Below, in pieces: positions 18,954 to 28,080 of a DNA stretch of 64,000 bases; the stretch's first letter is position 1; each line of letters opens with the position of its first letter. The notes under the pieces are model-generated. The model did not search any database. It was not told the origin of the DNA and worked only from the letters and a program-made list of their open reading frames with translations. The DNA comes from Pseudomonadota bacterium. GTDB taxonomy: Bacteria; Pseudomonadota; Gammaproteobacteria; Burkholderiales; Burkholderiaceae_C. The translations under genes and the position numbers were made by a program. The DNA lies in the NCBI GenBank assembly GCA_963205115.1, contig CAUJHV010000002.1:1-64000 (forward strand), in the 5' to 3' direction.

Positions 18954-19964
18954 TCACTTCGCGTGGCTGACAAGGCGATCCACCTGGAAGCCGCGCTGCT
19001 GCAGCAAGCGGGTCAGTGCCTGCGGCCCGGTCATGTGCAGCGCACCCACGCCCACCAGCAGGCGCCGGCCCTGGCCGTGCAGCTGGTCGATGCGATCGGC
19101 CAGCCCCGCGTTGCGTGCCTCGTCGACGCGGCGGAACCAGGCGCGGTCTTCTTCCGATTCGACGCACTCGCACCAGCTCTCGTAGGCCGCCAGATCGTCC
19201 AGTCGCCCCGCGGCCCAGGACCGCGCCATGCGCCGGGCCGCGCGGCGCACGGCGCCGTTTTCCAGCCCCACCAAGGACTGCTCGATGATGTACTGCCGCT
19301 GCGCCGGTGTGTAGGGCAGCAGCGCCTGCAGCTGGGTCTGCACGGTCTCCAGGCTGACGATCGGCAGCCCGCGCGCCCGCGCCAGGCCCGTCAGTACCGC
19401 CTCCAGCGCGAAGGCCGCGTCGATGCCGTCGCGGCGAGGCTCCAGCAGTACCAGGACCAGCGCGCGCATGGCCGGGTGCTGGCCATCCAGCGCGCCCGGC
19501 GGCAGGCAGGCGCGGGCCACGGCACGGGCCAGCCGCCGCTCCAGCGCCGGTGACAGCGGGGTTTTGTCCAGCTGCGCCTCCATCCCGGCCTTCAACTCGC
19601 GCACCGTGCCCGGATCGGACAGGTCCAGCTCCAGCGCCAGGACATCCGACTGCGCCATTGCCTGCAGCAGCAGGGGCCCCGGCACGGTCCATTCGGGGCG
19701 CCCCATGTGTATGGTGCCGAACAGGTGGCTGCTGCGGCCGCCCTTGCTCAGTCGCCACAGCACGCCGAAGTCCTGTGCGCGGGCCCGCTGGGCTTGCACC
19801 TGCTTGGCCGACAAGGGCTGCACCGGCGCTGGGCATGCCGCGGCATCGGCACCGCGCGGCGTCGCTGCGTTGCCGGCCGCACGCTGCGCCACGGCCAGCG
19901 GCGCCCACAGCGCCACCGCCAGCCACAGCGCGGCGGCCACCCGGCGGGGCGTGCGCGCGCCCAT
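18954..19964 (-). CDS. TraB/GumN-family protein
   Basis: A 336-residue exported protein: signal peptide ending AVA/QRA near residue 27, then the TraB/GumN fold. The two family histidine motifs are HLFGTIHMG (about residues 80-88) and LLVGVGALHMTGP near the C-terminus, with ESWCEC and EDRAWF between. The family is related to EreA/Tiki metallopeptidase-like proteins, but the bacterial function is not established. The ATG shares one base with the stop of the upstream FAH-family gene (TGATG), so it is translationally coupled to it. Confidence 0.87.
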   Translation of the reverse strand: MGARTPRRVAAALWLAVALWAPLAVAQRAAGNAATPRGADAAACPAPVQPLSAKQVQAQRARAQDFGVLWRLSKGGRSSHLFGTIHMGRPEWTVPGPLLLQAMAQSDVLALELDLSDPGTVRELKAGMEAQLDKTPLSPALERRLARAVARACLPPGALDGQHPAMRALVLVLLEPRRDGIDAAFALEAVLTGLARARGLPIVSLETVQTQLQALLPYTPAQRQYIIEQSLVGLENGAVRRAARRMARSWAAGRLDDLAAYESWCECVESEEDRAWFRRVDEARNAGLADRIDQLHGQGRRLLVGVGALHMTGPQALTRLLQQRGFQVDRLVSHAK

Positions 19965-20953
19965 CAGGCGGCCAGCGCGACCCGCACGCTCTGGTCGATC
20001 GCGCCGAAGACGCTCTGGCCGTCGCGGCCCTTGACCTCGATGTGGATGCGGTCGCCGTCCTGCATGAAGGCGGTTTTCGGCTCGCCGTGTTCGATGGTCT
20101 CGATGGCGCGTTTTTCGGCGATGCAGGAATAGCCCCGCGACCAGTCCTTGTTGCTCACCGTGCCCGAGCCGACGATGCTGCCGGCGCGCACGTTGCGGGT
20201 CTTGGCGATGTGCGCGATGAGCTGGCCGAAGTGGAAGGTCATCTCGTCGCCGGCCGCGCACAGGCCCACGCGCTTGCCGTTCCAGGCCGACTCGACATTC
20301 AGGTGCACGCGGCCGCCGGCCCAGGCGTCGCCCAGCTCGTCGGGCGTCACGGCCACGGGGCCGAAGGCCGTGGCCGGCTTGCTCTGGAAGAAGCCGAAGC
20401 CCTTGGCGAGCTCCGCCGGGATGAGGTTGCGCAGGCTCCAGTCGTTGACCAGCATCAGCAGCCGCACGCCGTCCAGCGCGCCGGCCGCGCCCGTGCCCAT
20501 GGCCACGTCGCCCGTGACCACGGCGATCTCGGACTCGAAATCGATGCCCCAGTTGGCCGAGCCGAAATGCGCGTCGTCACAGGGGCCGATGAAATCGTCG
20601 CTGCCGCCCTGGTACATCAGCGGGTCTTCGTAGAACGAGGCAGGGACCTCGGCCTTGCGCGCGCGCCGCACCAGTTCGACGTGATTGATGTAGGCCGATC
20701 CGTCGGCCCACTGGTAGGCGCGCGGCAGCGGCGCCATGCACAGCCGCGGGTCGAAGGCGAACGCGTGACGCGCTTTCCCGTTGTTGAGCGTGGCCGACAA
20801 GTCTTCCAGCTGCGGCGACAGGAAGTTCCAGTCGTCCAGCACCTGCTGCAGCCGTGTGGCGATGCCGGTGGCGAAGTGGGCGCTGGACAGGTCACGCGAG
20901 ACGACGACCAGTTGGCCGTCGCGCGAGCCGTCCTTGTAGGTGGCGAGTTTCAT
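19964..20953 (-). CDS. Fumarylacetoacetate hydrolase family protein
   Basis: A 329-residue protein starting MKLATYKDGSRDGQLVVVS. The FAH catalytic core shows YQGGSDDFIGP, the metal ligands in DFESEIAVVTG (two Glu) and LMLVNDWSLR (Asp), FFQSKPATAFGP, and GSIVGSGTVSNKDW near the end. FAH-fold enzymes cleave or decarboxylate beta-keto acids in aromatic catabolism. This longer branch with its N-terminal domain is closer to fumarylacetoacetase than to the short hydratases, but no other tyrosine pathway gene is present, so the substrate stays open. It is coupled to the TraB/GumN gene. Confidence 0.88.
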   Translation of the reverse strand: MKLATYKDGSRDGQLVVVSRDLSSAHFATGIATRLQQVLDDWNFLSPQLEDLSATLNNGKARHAFAFDPRLCMAPLPRAYQWADGSAYINHVELVRRARKAEVPASFYEDPLMYQGGSDDFIGPCDDAHFGSANWGIDFESEIAVVTGDVAMGTGAAGALDGVRLLMLVNDWSLRNLIPAELAKGFGFFQSKPATAFGPVAVTPDELGDAWAGGRVHLNVESAWNGKRVGLCAAGDEMTFHFGQLIAHIAKTRNVRAGSIVGSGTVSNKDWSRGYSCIAEKRAIETIEHGEPKTAFMQDGDRIHIEVKGRDGQSVFGAIDQSVRVALAA

Positions 20954-21107
20954 GGCGGTGAAGCGATGCGCTGGCAAGAGTAGGGGCAGGCACCCGGGCG
21001 GGTGTCCGGCATGGGAGGGATGGCACACCGGCACCCTCGGGGGCTGCCCGTCATCCCTGCCCGGCCCTATTGTGCGGCGGGTGGATGGCACCGACGTGTT
21101 CCCCGGC

Positions 21108-22385
21108 ATGGCCCCGCGCGGCGCATCGGCGCGGCCGGCGGGCGGGCGCGCCTGGGCAGCGGCCACGCTGCTGGCGCTGCTGGGCCATGCACTCGTGGCG
21201 CAATGGCTGTCGGCGCCGGCCGAGTCCGCCGCGCAGGTGCCTCGGGTCGTGATCGAGGTGCTGGAGCTGCCGCCGCGTGAGGCTGCGCAGCCGAGGCCCT
21301 CGACGGCGGCTGCGGCGGCGGCGTCGCTGGCGGGCGCCGAGCGGAGTGTTCTGTCTGCAGGGCCATCGCCATCGCCTGGCGCAGCGCACGCGGCAAGCCC
21401 GGCGCCGGCGGCCATGGCTGGCCCGGCGAACCGCAGCCTGCTCGCCGCGCCGCAGGCCCCGACACCGCGGCCCGGGGTGTCCGCGGCGGGTGATGGGGGC
21501 GGCGCACAGCGGTCGCCCGCCGATCCGCCGCCGGCGCCCCGTGCGATCGCAGCAGGCGCGGCCCTTGCCGACACCGCCAGCGCGCGCCCGACCGTCCCGG
21601 CGCCCGGCGCGCTGCCCCCACCCGACGTGGCCGCGGTGCTCGACGAACCGATGCCGCCCGCGGGCGCCGAAGCCGCCGGCGCACCCGACCCCGAGGCGGT
21701 GCGCCGCCTGCCCGTGTACCCCACGCGCCTGCCCGGGCCCTTCGAGCGGCGCTTCTTGGCGCGGCGCGGCGCGCAGGTGGGCCAGGCCAGCCTGCGCTTC
21801 GAGCCCGACGGGCAGGGCGGCTACGCGCTGTCGTTCGACATGGCCGGCGACGGCCGGCCCTGGCTGCAGTTCCACAGCAGCGGACAAACCGGCGGCGCGG
21901 GCCTGCTGCCGGGCCGCTTCGTCGACCGCCGCCAAGGCCGATCGGCGCGCAGCACGCGTTTCGAGCGCGAGGCGGGCCTGGTGCGCATCGGCGCCCGCGG
22001 CATCCCGCAGCCGCTGGCCACGGCCGGGCAGGACCGGCTGAGCTGGTGGGTGCAGCTGCCCGCCGTGCTGAACGCGCGCCCCGACGCCCCTCGCGCAGGG
22101 GAACGGCTGTCCTTGCAGGTGGCCGGTGTCCGTGGCGACGCGGCCATCTGGCACTTCGACAACCAGGGCCTCGAGACGCTGGCCGGGGCCGACGGCGTGG
22201 CGCAGCCGGCCTGGCATTGGCGACGCGAGGCACAAAGCCCCTACGACCTGCAGGTCGATATCTGGCTCGACCCACAGGACAACAACCTGCCCTTGCGGGC
22301 CTGGCTCACGCCGGTTCCGGGCAGCGGGACGCTGGCGCTGGAGGCGATCCCGCCGGCACCCTTTTCGGGGCGGCACTTGAATTGA
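21108..22385 (+). CDS. DUF3108-domain protein with long Pro/Ala-rich linker
   Basis: A 425-residue protein if started at the ATG 21108; GTG codons at 21072 and 21081 are alternatives. A membrane-spanning or signal-anchor segment lies at about residues 13-32 (AWAAATLLALLGHALVAQWL). A long low-complexity Ala/Pro linker to about residue 190 follows, then a globular C-terminal domain from YPTRLPGPFERRF to the end, matching the DUF3108 type. The architecture resembles a TonB-like periplasm-spanning anchor. Its function is unknown. The gene is divergent from the FAH-family gene. Confidence 0.75.
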   Translation: MAPRGASARPAGGRAWAAATLLALLGHALVAQWLSAPAESAAQVPRVVIEVLELPPREAAQPRPSTAAAAAASLAGAERSVLSAGPSPSPGAAHAASPAPAAMAGPANRSLLAAPQAPTPRPGVSAAGDGGGAQRSPADPPPAPRAIAAGAALADTASARPTVPAPGALPPPDVAAVLDEPMPPAGAEAAGAPDPEAVRRLPVYPTRLPGPFERRFLARRGAQVGQASLRFEPDGQGGYALSFDMAGDGRPWLQFHSSGQTGGAGLLPGRFVDRRQGRSARSTRFEREAGLVRIGARGIPQPLATAGQDRLSWWVQLPAVLNARPDAPRAGERLSLQVAGVRGDAAIWHFDNQGLETLAGADGVAQPAWHWRREAQSPYDLQVDIWLDPQDNNLPLRAWLTPVPGSGTLALEAIPPAPFSGRHLN

Positions 22386-22425
22386 CGCCGCCGGGTCCCA
22401 CCTGTGCCTCACTGGAGGTCATCAC

Positions 22426-22734
22426 ATGCAGATGCTCTACAACTCGGACAGCTTCGCGGTCGTGCAGATCGAACTCCCGGCCCTGCGCCCGGATTCGCCG
22501 AGCGACGCGCAAGCACCCACCGCGGCCACCGCCGTGGCACCGGCCGCACGTGGCGGTTACGAAATCGTCGACAAGACCGCACGCCGCGAGATCTTCATCG
22601 AAGGCGCCCTGGCGGAGCGTTTCCAGCAGGGCGTGCAGGAACTGGTGCAGACCGGCACCGCCACCGAAGAGAATTTCGACGACTACATCGCCGGCTTTGC
22701 GACGATGGCCCAGCACCCGCTCGTGCTGCACTGA
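22426..22734 (+). CDS. DUF3567 family protein
   Basis: A 102-residue soluble protein beginning MQMLYNSDSFAVVQIE and ending in a helical segment with EIVDKTARREIFIEGALAE and FDDYIAGFATMAQHP. This is the DUF3567 family, small proteins common in Burkholderiales with no known function. An Ala/Pro-rich insertion (about residues 25-42) separates a beta-like N-terminus from the conserved C-terminal part. GGAGGT sits eight bases before the ATG. A hairpin follows 15 bases after the stop. Confidence 0.85.
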   Translation: MQMLYNSDSFAVVQIELPALRPDSPSDAQAPTAATAVAPAARGGYEIVDKTARREIFIEGALAERFQQGVQELVQTGTATEENFDDYIAGFATMAQHPLVLH

Positions 22735-22748
22735 GGACCGCGACGCCC

Positions 22749-22771
22749 GCCGGCGCATCTTCTGCGCCGGT
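22749..22771 (+). terminator. Probable terminator after the DUF3567 gene
   Basis: CCGGCGCA at 22750-22757 pairs with TGCGCCGG at 22763-22770 around TCTTC. Only a short TT follows, so it is a moderate candidate. Confidence 0.45.
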
Positions 22772-23001
22772 TGCGGCGTGTGCCGGTGCGGCCACACGTG
22801 AGCCGCGGCGGGGCAGCCACGGGCATCGGCCCGACACCCCCGCCAAACAAACCCCCCATTTCACGTCCTCCAAAACCCTCGGCCGCACGTTGAGCCCCGG
22901 CCCCAGGCCTCGGTGGGTCTTGCCGCCGAGTGCATGCTGGGGCAGCATGGTTTCCAACGGATCGTTCTGCGTGCGGTAGACACCGCATGCGCGGAGGTGG
23001 C

Positions 23002-25341
23002 ATGGACAAGGGTCTGGATGAGCGTTGGTTGCTGTCCCCGGGGCTGAACGAGGCGCCAGTTCTCGATCGCCTGTGCACGCACTTCGTGCTCACGCTGACG
23101 CTGCGTCAGGCAGGGCGCTTCAATCTGCGCCGCGACTGCAACAGCCTGCTGGGCCTCACCGGCCGGCACCTGGTCTGGCCGGCCTCGGTGCTGGGTCGCA
23201 TGCGGGGCTTCCTCAAGCAGCGCTGCAAGGGCAACGAACACTGGAAGGGCCACGAGGCCCTCGATGACGCTGCCTTCATTGAGCGCCACGGCGTCTGGCG
23301 CGGACCCTATGAAGAAGGCACGCTCTTCTTCTACATGGACGAATACGTCAAGGACGCGCCCAAGGACCTGCTGACGCTGCTGACGGTCACGCGCGACTGG
23401 CTCGAGACACGCCTGAAGCAGCAATCCACGCTGGTGGAAAAGAACGTCGATGCACTGGCCGGCCTGCTGCAGCTGAACCCCGCCGAGCGCGCGCTGCTGC
23501 TGTACGGCACGCTGGCGCGCTACCAGCGCGACCTGCGCGGTCTGCTGGTGGAGTTCAAGGTCTCCAGCGCCCAGGAGGCCTACGCCGCGATGGCAGCCGT
23601 GGCCGGCGTCGATGCCAAGGAAGTGGCCGAGGCCCTGCGCGCAGGTTCGCGCCTGGAGCGCACCGGCATGGTCGAGAACCTGATCTCCGAACACAACATC
23701 ACCGACCTGGCCGACCTGATGAAGGTCAGCGAACAGCTGCCGCCGGTGTTGATGCGCGAATACCCGCGGCCCGAGGACCTGATGGCGGTCTTCACGCGGC
23801 CGGCCAAGCGCTCCGAGCTGACGCCGGGCGACTTTTCCTTCGTCGCCGAGGATGTCGACGTCGTCACGCGGCTGCTGCGCAATGCCGTCAGCGGCAGCGT
23901 GCCGGGCGTCAACGTGCTGCTGTACGGCCCGCCCGGAACCGGCAAGACCGAACTGGCCAAAGTCTGCGCGCAGGAAGCGGGCCTGTCGCTGTACGAGGTC
24001 GAATATGCCGATCGTGACGGCAATTCGCTGTCCGGCCGCGACCGCTACCGCAGCCTGCAGATCAGCCAGGTCTTCCTCAAGGGCGGCCGCCAGGTGGCGC
24101 TGTTGTTCGACGAGGTCGAAGACGTCTTCCCGCCCATCACCGGCGACGCCGCACAGCTGCTGGCGCGCCTGGACAGCACGGACGCGCCGCCCAGCGCCAG
24201 TGTCAGCGGCAAGGCCTGGGTCAACCAGATCCTCGAGAGCAACCCGGTGCCCGTGATCTGGGTGACGAACCGCATCGAGCAGATCGACCCGGCGTTCCGC
24301 CGCCGCTTCCAGTACCACTTGGAGCTGAAGTCGCCGCCACCCGGTGCGCGCGAAGCGATGGTCACGCGCGCGTTGGCCGATTCGGGCGTCAGCCCGGCCT
24401 TCACCGCGCGTCTGGCCGAGCGTCGCCAGCTCACGCCGGCGCAGATCCGCACGGCCGTGCGCTTTGCCCGGCTGGCCGACAGCGGTGGCGAGGTGCCGGC
24501 GGACGCCGATGCGGCGCCGTCGCGCCTGGAAGCGCTGATCGAACGCCAGCTCGCGCATGCCGACAAGGCGCTGGGCAGTTCGGCCAACCGCGAGCGGGCG
24601 GCCCGGGCGGTGGTCACGCAGTACGACCTGTCGCTGCTGAACGTGGAGTGCCGCTTCGAGATCCCGCGCGTGATCGAGGCGCTCAAGCGCCGCGGCCACG
24701 GCACGCTGTGCTTCCACGGACTGCCCGGTGCGGGCAAGACCGCGCTGGCCGAACACATCGCGCACGCGCTGCAGCGGCCCTTGATGATCCGCCAGGCCAG
24801 CGACCTGTCCAGCAAATTCGTCGGCGAGACCGAGCAGAACATGGCGCGCATGTTCGAAGAGGCGCAGACCGAAAACGCCGTGCTGCTGCTGGACGAAGCC
24901 GACAGTTTCCTGCGCAGCCGCAAGCGCGCCGAGCGCAATTACGAGGTCACCGAGGTCAACGAGATGCTGCAGGGCATGGAGCGCTTTGCCGGCATCTTCG
25001 TATGCACGACCAACCTGTTCGAGGACATCGACGAGGCGGCGCTGCGGCGCTTCACCTTCAAGATCCGCTTTCACGCGCTCAAGCCCGAGCAGCGTGAGCG
25101 GATGTTCGTCAACGAGGCGCTGGACGGCGACGCCACGCAGCTGACGGCCGAACAGCGCACCCGGCTGCTGGCCATGGATCTGCTGGCGCCGGGTGACTTT
25201 GCCGCGGTGCGCCGGCAGGTGGAGATCCTGGCCGAGACGCTGGAGCCCGACGAATTCCTCTCTCAGCTCGAAGGCGAACACCGCCTGAAGCCCGAGATCC
25301 GCGAGCGAAGAAGCATGGGATTCGGCGCCGTGATCCGCTGA
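23002..25341 (+). CDS. Tandem AAA-domain ATPase
   Basis: A 779-residue cytoplasmic protein from the ATG at 23002, chosen because GGAGGTG lies just upstream. The first 280 residues are a helical domain I do not recognise. AAA domain 1 has Walker A GPPGTGKTE (about residues 309-317) and Walker B LLFDEVED. AAA domain 2 has GLPGAGKTA (about residues 573-581), Walker B LLLDEADSF and a pore-like KFVGETE motif, close to the spastin/VPS4/FtsH type. Such proteins are hexameric remodelling machines; the client is unknown. Domain 1 also has arginines (FRRRF) fitting an arginine finger. It stands alone between DUF3567 and the EAL gene. Confidence 0.85.
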   Translation: MDKGLDERWLLSPGLNEAPVLDRLCTHFVLTLTLRQAGRFNLRRDCNSLLGLTGRHLVWPASVLGRMRGFLKQRCKGNEHWKGHEALDDAAFIERHGVWRGPYEEGTLFFYMDEYVKDAPKDLLTLLTVTRDWLETRLKQQSTLVEKNVDALAGLLQLNPAERALLLYGTLARYQRDLRGLLVEFKVSSAQEAYAAMAAVAGVDAKEVAEALRAGSRLERTGMVENLISEHNITDLADLMKVSEQLPPVLMREYPRPEDLMAVFTRPAKRSELTPGDFSFVAEDVDVVTRLLRNAVSGSVPGVNVLLYGPPGTGKTELAKVCAQEAGLSLYEVEYADRDGNSLSGRDRYRSLQISQVFLKGGRQVALLFDEVEDVFPPITGDAAQLLARLDSTDAPPSASVSGKAWVNQILESNPVPVIWVTNRIEQIDPAFRRRFQYHLELKSPPPGAREAMVTRALADSGVSPAFTARLAERRQLTPAQIRTAVRFARLADSGGEVPADADAAPSRLEALIERQLAHADKALGSSANRERAARAVVTQYDLSLLNVECRFEIPRVIEALKRRGHGTLCFHGLPGAGKTALAEHIAHALQRPLMIRQASDLSSKFVGETEQNMARMFEEAQTENAVLLLDEADSFLRSRKRAERNYEVTEVNEMLQGMERFAGIFVCTTNLFEDIDEAALRRFTFKIRFHALKPEQRERMFVNEALDGDATQLTAEQRTRLLAMDLLAPGDFAAVRRQVEILAETLEPDEFLSQLEGEHRLKPEIRERRSMGFGAVIR

Positions 25342-25372
25342 TGCGCAGCCCCCTGCGCGAGGGCTCCCATCG

Positions 25373-25384
25373 CATACTTTGCGC
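25373..25384 (+). promoter_or_regulatory. Possible -10 element directly before the EAL gene (leaderless start candidate)
   Basis: CATACT at 25373-25378 precedes the ATG at 25385 by six bases, with no ribosome-binding site between. It would place the transcription start at the initiation codon. No clear -35 is visible. Confidence 0.3.
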
Positions 25385-26848
25385 ATGATCCTCGACGCAG
25401 GCCCGCTCGCGCTCGCCCTGCTGGCTGCCGCAGCGGCCGGCGCGGGCGTGTATGCGGCCTGGCGCCGCCTGGTTCGGCGCGCCCGTCGCGACCCCGCGCA
25501 GGCGGGTGAGAGCGGCCGCGACGCCCTGACCGGGCTGCCTCAGCAGGCGGATTTCGAAGAAGAACTGCGCGCCGCGGTCCACCGCGCCGAAGACGAGGGC
25601 GGCGCCTTCACGGTGCTGTGCATCGGCCTGGACGCCTTCGATCTGCTCAATGCCGCCTACGGCCGCAACGCGGGTGACCATGTGCTGCGTGCCATCGCCC
25701 AGCGCATCGTCGAGATGCGCCACGAAGGTTTGCCGATCGCGCGCCTGGGCGGCACGGAATTTGGCCTGACGGTGGCCGGCGACATCGCGCAGGGCCGGCT
25801 GGCTGCCCAGGCGCTGCTGAACCATTTCGCCCAGCCGCTGGACGTGGGCGCGCAGTCCATCCGCGTGAGTTGCTCGATCGGCCTGGCCAACTATCCACGC
25901 CATGGTGCGCGGCCGCGCCTGGTCGGCCAGGCGACCATGGCCATGCGCGTGGCGCGCGAAGGCGGTGGCGGCAGCCACGCGGAATACGAACCGCGCATGG
26001 AAGCAGACCAGCGCGAGCAGGCCGAACTGGCGCGCGACCTGCGCAGCGCCCTGGACCGCGGCGAGCTGATGCTCTATTACCAGCCCAAGGTCGATGCACG
26101 CAGCCTGCAGATCACGGCCGCCGAGGCGTTATTGCGCTGGCAGCATCCCACGCGCGGCATCGTCAGCCCGACGGTCTTCGTGCCCATCGCCGAACGCCAT
26201 GGCCTGATCGGCAGCATCGGCAACTGGGTGCTGGAAGAAGCCACGCGGCAGGCCGCGGAGTGGCGCGCCAGCGGGCTGCGCATGCGCGTGGCCATCAATG
26301 TCTCGGCCTACCAGATGCGCCAGGACGATTTCACGAAGCGCCTGGCCACGCTGCTGGCCCAGCACCATCTCAGGCCCGAGCGCTTCACCTGCGAAATCAC
26401 CGAGACAGTGGCGATGGAAGACACGCAGACCACGCAGCGGGCCTTCGAGCGCCTGGGGCAGCTGGGCGTGCACGTCTCGATCGACGACTTCGGCACCGGC
26501 CATTCCAGCCTGGCCCTGTTGCGCCGGCTCCCGGCGGCGGAACTGAAGATCGACCGCGCATTTGTCACCGACCTGGGCCGCAGCGCCGATGCGTTGGCCG
26601 TGGCCAAGGCGGTTGTGCAACTGGCCCACACGCTGGACCTGCGTGTCGTCGCCGAAGGCGTGGAAACCGAATTGCAGCGCGACCACCTGCTGGCGCTGGG
26701 CTGCGACGAGTTGCAGGGCTTCCTGTTTGCCAAGCCGATGTCGGCCAAGGCCCTCGCGCTGTGGGCGACCAACGAGACCGGTTACGCGCATCCGACTTTC
26801 CGCGCGTCCTTGTTCGGCGACACCGAGACCACACCCGCGGGCCTGTGA
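25385..26848 (+). CDS. EAL phosphodiesterase with degenerate GGDEF domain
   Basis: A 487-residue protein anchored by one N-terminal membrane helix (about residues 5-25). The GGDEF domain (about 45-205) carries GGTEF in place of GGDEF, so the metal-binding Asp is lost and cyclase activity is unlikely; it may bind GTP as a regulator. The EAL domain (about 220-470) is intact: [44 protein letters not shown] and QGFLFAKPM. It is therefore predicted to hydrolyse c-di-GMP at the inner membrane. A -10-like hexamer lies six bases before the ATG. Confidence 0.9.
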   Translation: MILDAGPLALALLAAAAAGAGVYAAWRRLVRRARRDPAQAGESGRDALTGLPQQADFEEELRAAVHRAEDEGGAFTVLCIGLDAFDLLNAAYGRNAGDHVLRAIAQRIVEMRHEGLPIARLGGTEFGLTVAGDIAQGRLAAQALLNHFAQPLDVGAQSIRVSCSIGLANYPRHGARPRLVGQATMAMRVAREGGGGSHAEYEPRMEADQREQAELARDLRSALDRGELMLYYQPKVDARSLQITAAEALLRWQHPTRGIVSPTVFVPIAERHGLIGSIGNWVLEEATRQAAEWRASGLRMRVAINVSAYQMRQDDFTKRLATLLAQHHLRPERFTCEITETVAMEDTQTTQRAFERLGQLGVHVSIDDFGTGHSSLALLRRLPAAELKIDRAFVTDLGRSADALAVAKAVVQLAHTLDLRVVAEGVETELQRDHLLALGCDELQGFLFAKPMSAKALALWATNETGYAHPTFRASLFGDTETTPAGL

Positions 26849-26884
26849 TCCGCGCCGGGCGGCCCGGCGCCGCGCGGGTCTTCC

Positions 26885-26890
26885 TACAAT
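26885..26890 (+). promoter_or_regulatory. Possible -10 element (TACAAT) upstream of the metH-type gene
   Basis: TACAAT matches the sigma-70 -10 consensus well and lies between the EAL gene and the homocysteine methyltransferase gene. No good -35 is seen 17 bases upstream. It would leave a leader of about 55-115 bases, depending on the start codon. Confidence 0.35.
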
Positions 26891-27011
26891 CCGCCCAGGC
26901 TTCGCGCCGTGGGTCGCCAACCGTGGCGGCCATCGGGCGCTGCCGACCAGGATGCCCGTGAACCTGCCATCGACCACCCCTCGACAAGCCGCGCCAGTCG
27001 CGCCCGCCGCC

Positions 27012-28055
27012 ATGGCCTACACACGCGCGGCGTCACTGCCCGCACTGCTGCGCCAACGCATCCTCGTGATCGACGGCGCCATGGGCACGATGATCCAGCA
27101 GCGGCGCCTGACCGAAGCCGATTTCCGCGGCACGCGGCTGGCCGACCATCCGACCGACCTCAAGGGCAACAACGATCTGCTGGTGCTGACGCGGCCCGAT
27201 GTGGTCGAGGCCATCCACGACGAGTACCTCGCTGCCGGCGCGGACATCATCGAAACCAACACCTTCGGCGCCACGCGCATCGCGCAGGACGACTACGGCC
27301 TGGGCCACCTGGCGCGCGAGATGAACGAAGCCGCCGCACGGCTGGCGCGCCAAGCCTGCGACCGCGTGGCCACGCCGACGCACCCGCGCTTCGTGGCCGG
27401 CGCACTGGGCCCCACGCCGCGCACGGCCAGCATCAGCCCCGATGTGAACGACCCGGGCGCGCGCAACGTCAGCTTCGACGTGCTGCGCGACGCCTACCGC
27501 GAACAGGCCGAGGGCCTGCTGGCCGGCGGCTGCGACCTGTTCCTGGTGGAGACCATCTTCGACACGCTCAATGCCAAGGCCGCGCTGTTTGCGCTGGACG
27601 AGCTGATGGAGGACACGGGCGAACGCCTACCCGTCGTCATCAGCGGCACCGTGACCGACGCGTCGGGCCGCATCCTCAGCGGGCAGACGGTCGGCGCCTT
27701 CTGGCATTCGGTGCGTCACGCGCGGCCGCTGGCCGTGGGCCTGAACTGCGCGCTCGGTGCCGCACTGATGCGGCCCTACATCGAGGAACTGGCCAAGGTG
27801 GCCGACGACACCTTTGTCAGCTGCTACCCGAATGCCGGCCTGCCCAACCCGATGAGCGACACCGGTTTCGACGAAACGCCCGAAGTGACGGGCTCGCTGA
27901 TCGAGGACTTCGCGCGCAGCGGCTTCCTGAACATCGCCGGCGGCTGCTGCGGCACGACGCCGGCGCACATCGCGGAGATCGCGCGCCGCGTCTCGGCGTA
28001 CCGCCCGCGCAGTCCGCACGACCCGCTGTTCGCGCCGCTGCTGCAAGCCGCCTGA
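27012..28055 (+). CDS. metH: Homocysteine S-methyltransferase, N-terminal half of split MetH
   Basis: A 347-residue protein from the ATG at 27012 ([13 protein letters not shown]), which matches where this family begins; an in-frame ATG at 26952 would add 20 residues. It is the zinc-dependent homocysteine-binding barrel of B12-dependent methionine synthase: [21 protein letters not shown], and the zinc cysteines in GLNCALGA (about residue 240) and [10 protein letters not shown] (about residue 310). The folate, B12 and activation domains are absent. In many Burkholderiales MetH is encoded by two neighbouring genes; here the second half is not next to it. Confidence 0.9.
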   Translation: MAYTRAASLPALLRQRILVIDGAMGTMIQQRRLTEADFRGTRLADHPTDLKGNNDLLVLTRPDVVEAIHDEYLAAGADIIETNTFGATRIAQDDYGLGHLAREMNEAAARLARQACDRVATPTHPRFVAGALGPTPRTASISPDVNDPGARNVSFDVLRDAYREQAEGLLAGGCDLFLVETIFDTLNAKAALFALDELMEDTGERLPVVISGTVTDASGRILSGQTVGAFWHSVRHARPLAVGLNCALGAALMRPYIEELAKVADDTFVSCYPNAGLPNPMSDTGFDETPEVTGSLIEDFARSGFLNIAGGCCGTTPAHIAEIARRVSAYRPRSPHDPLFAPLLQAA

Positions 28056-28080
28056 ACCGCACCCGAGCCCCGGCCGCGCC

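Noticed and set aside
22861..25386. 841-codon minus-strand frame
   Set aside because: Complete shadow of the AAA ATPase gene on the other strand, which has Walker motifs and a ribosome-binding site.
26849..27011. SAH or cobalamin riboswitch upstream of the metH-type gene
   Set aside because: Looked for because such riboswitches occur upstream of methionine-cycle genes, but the conserved SAH core and the B12 box were not found.
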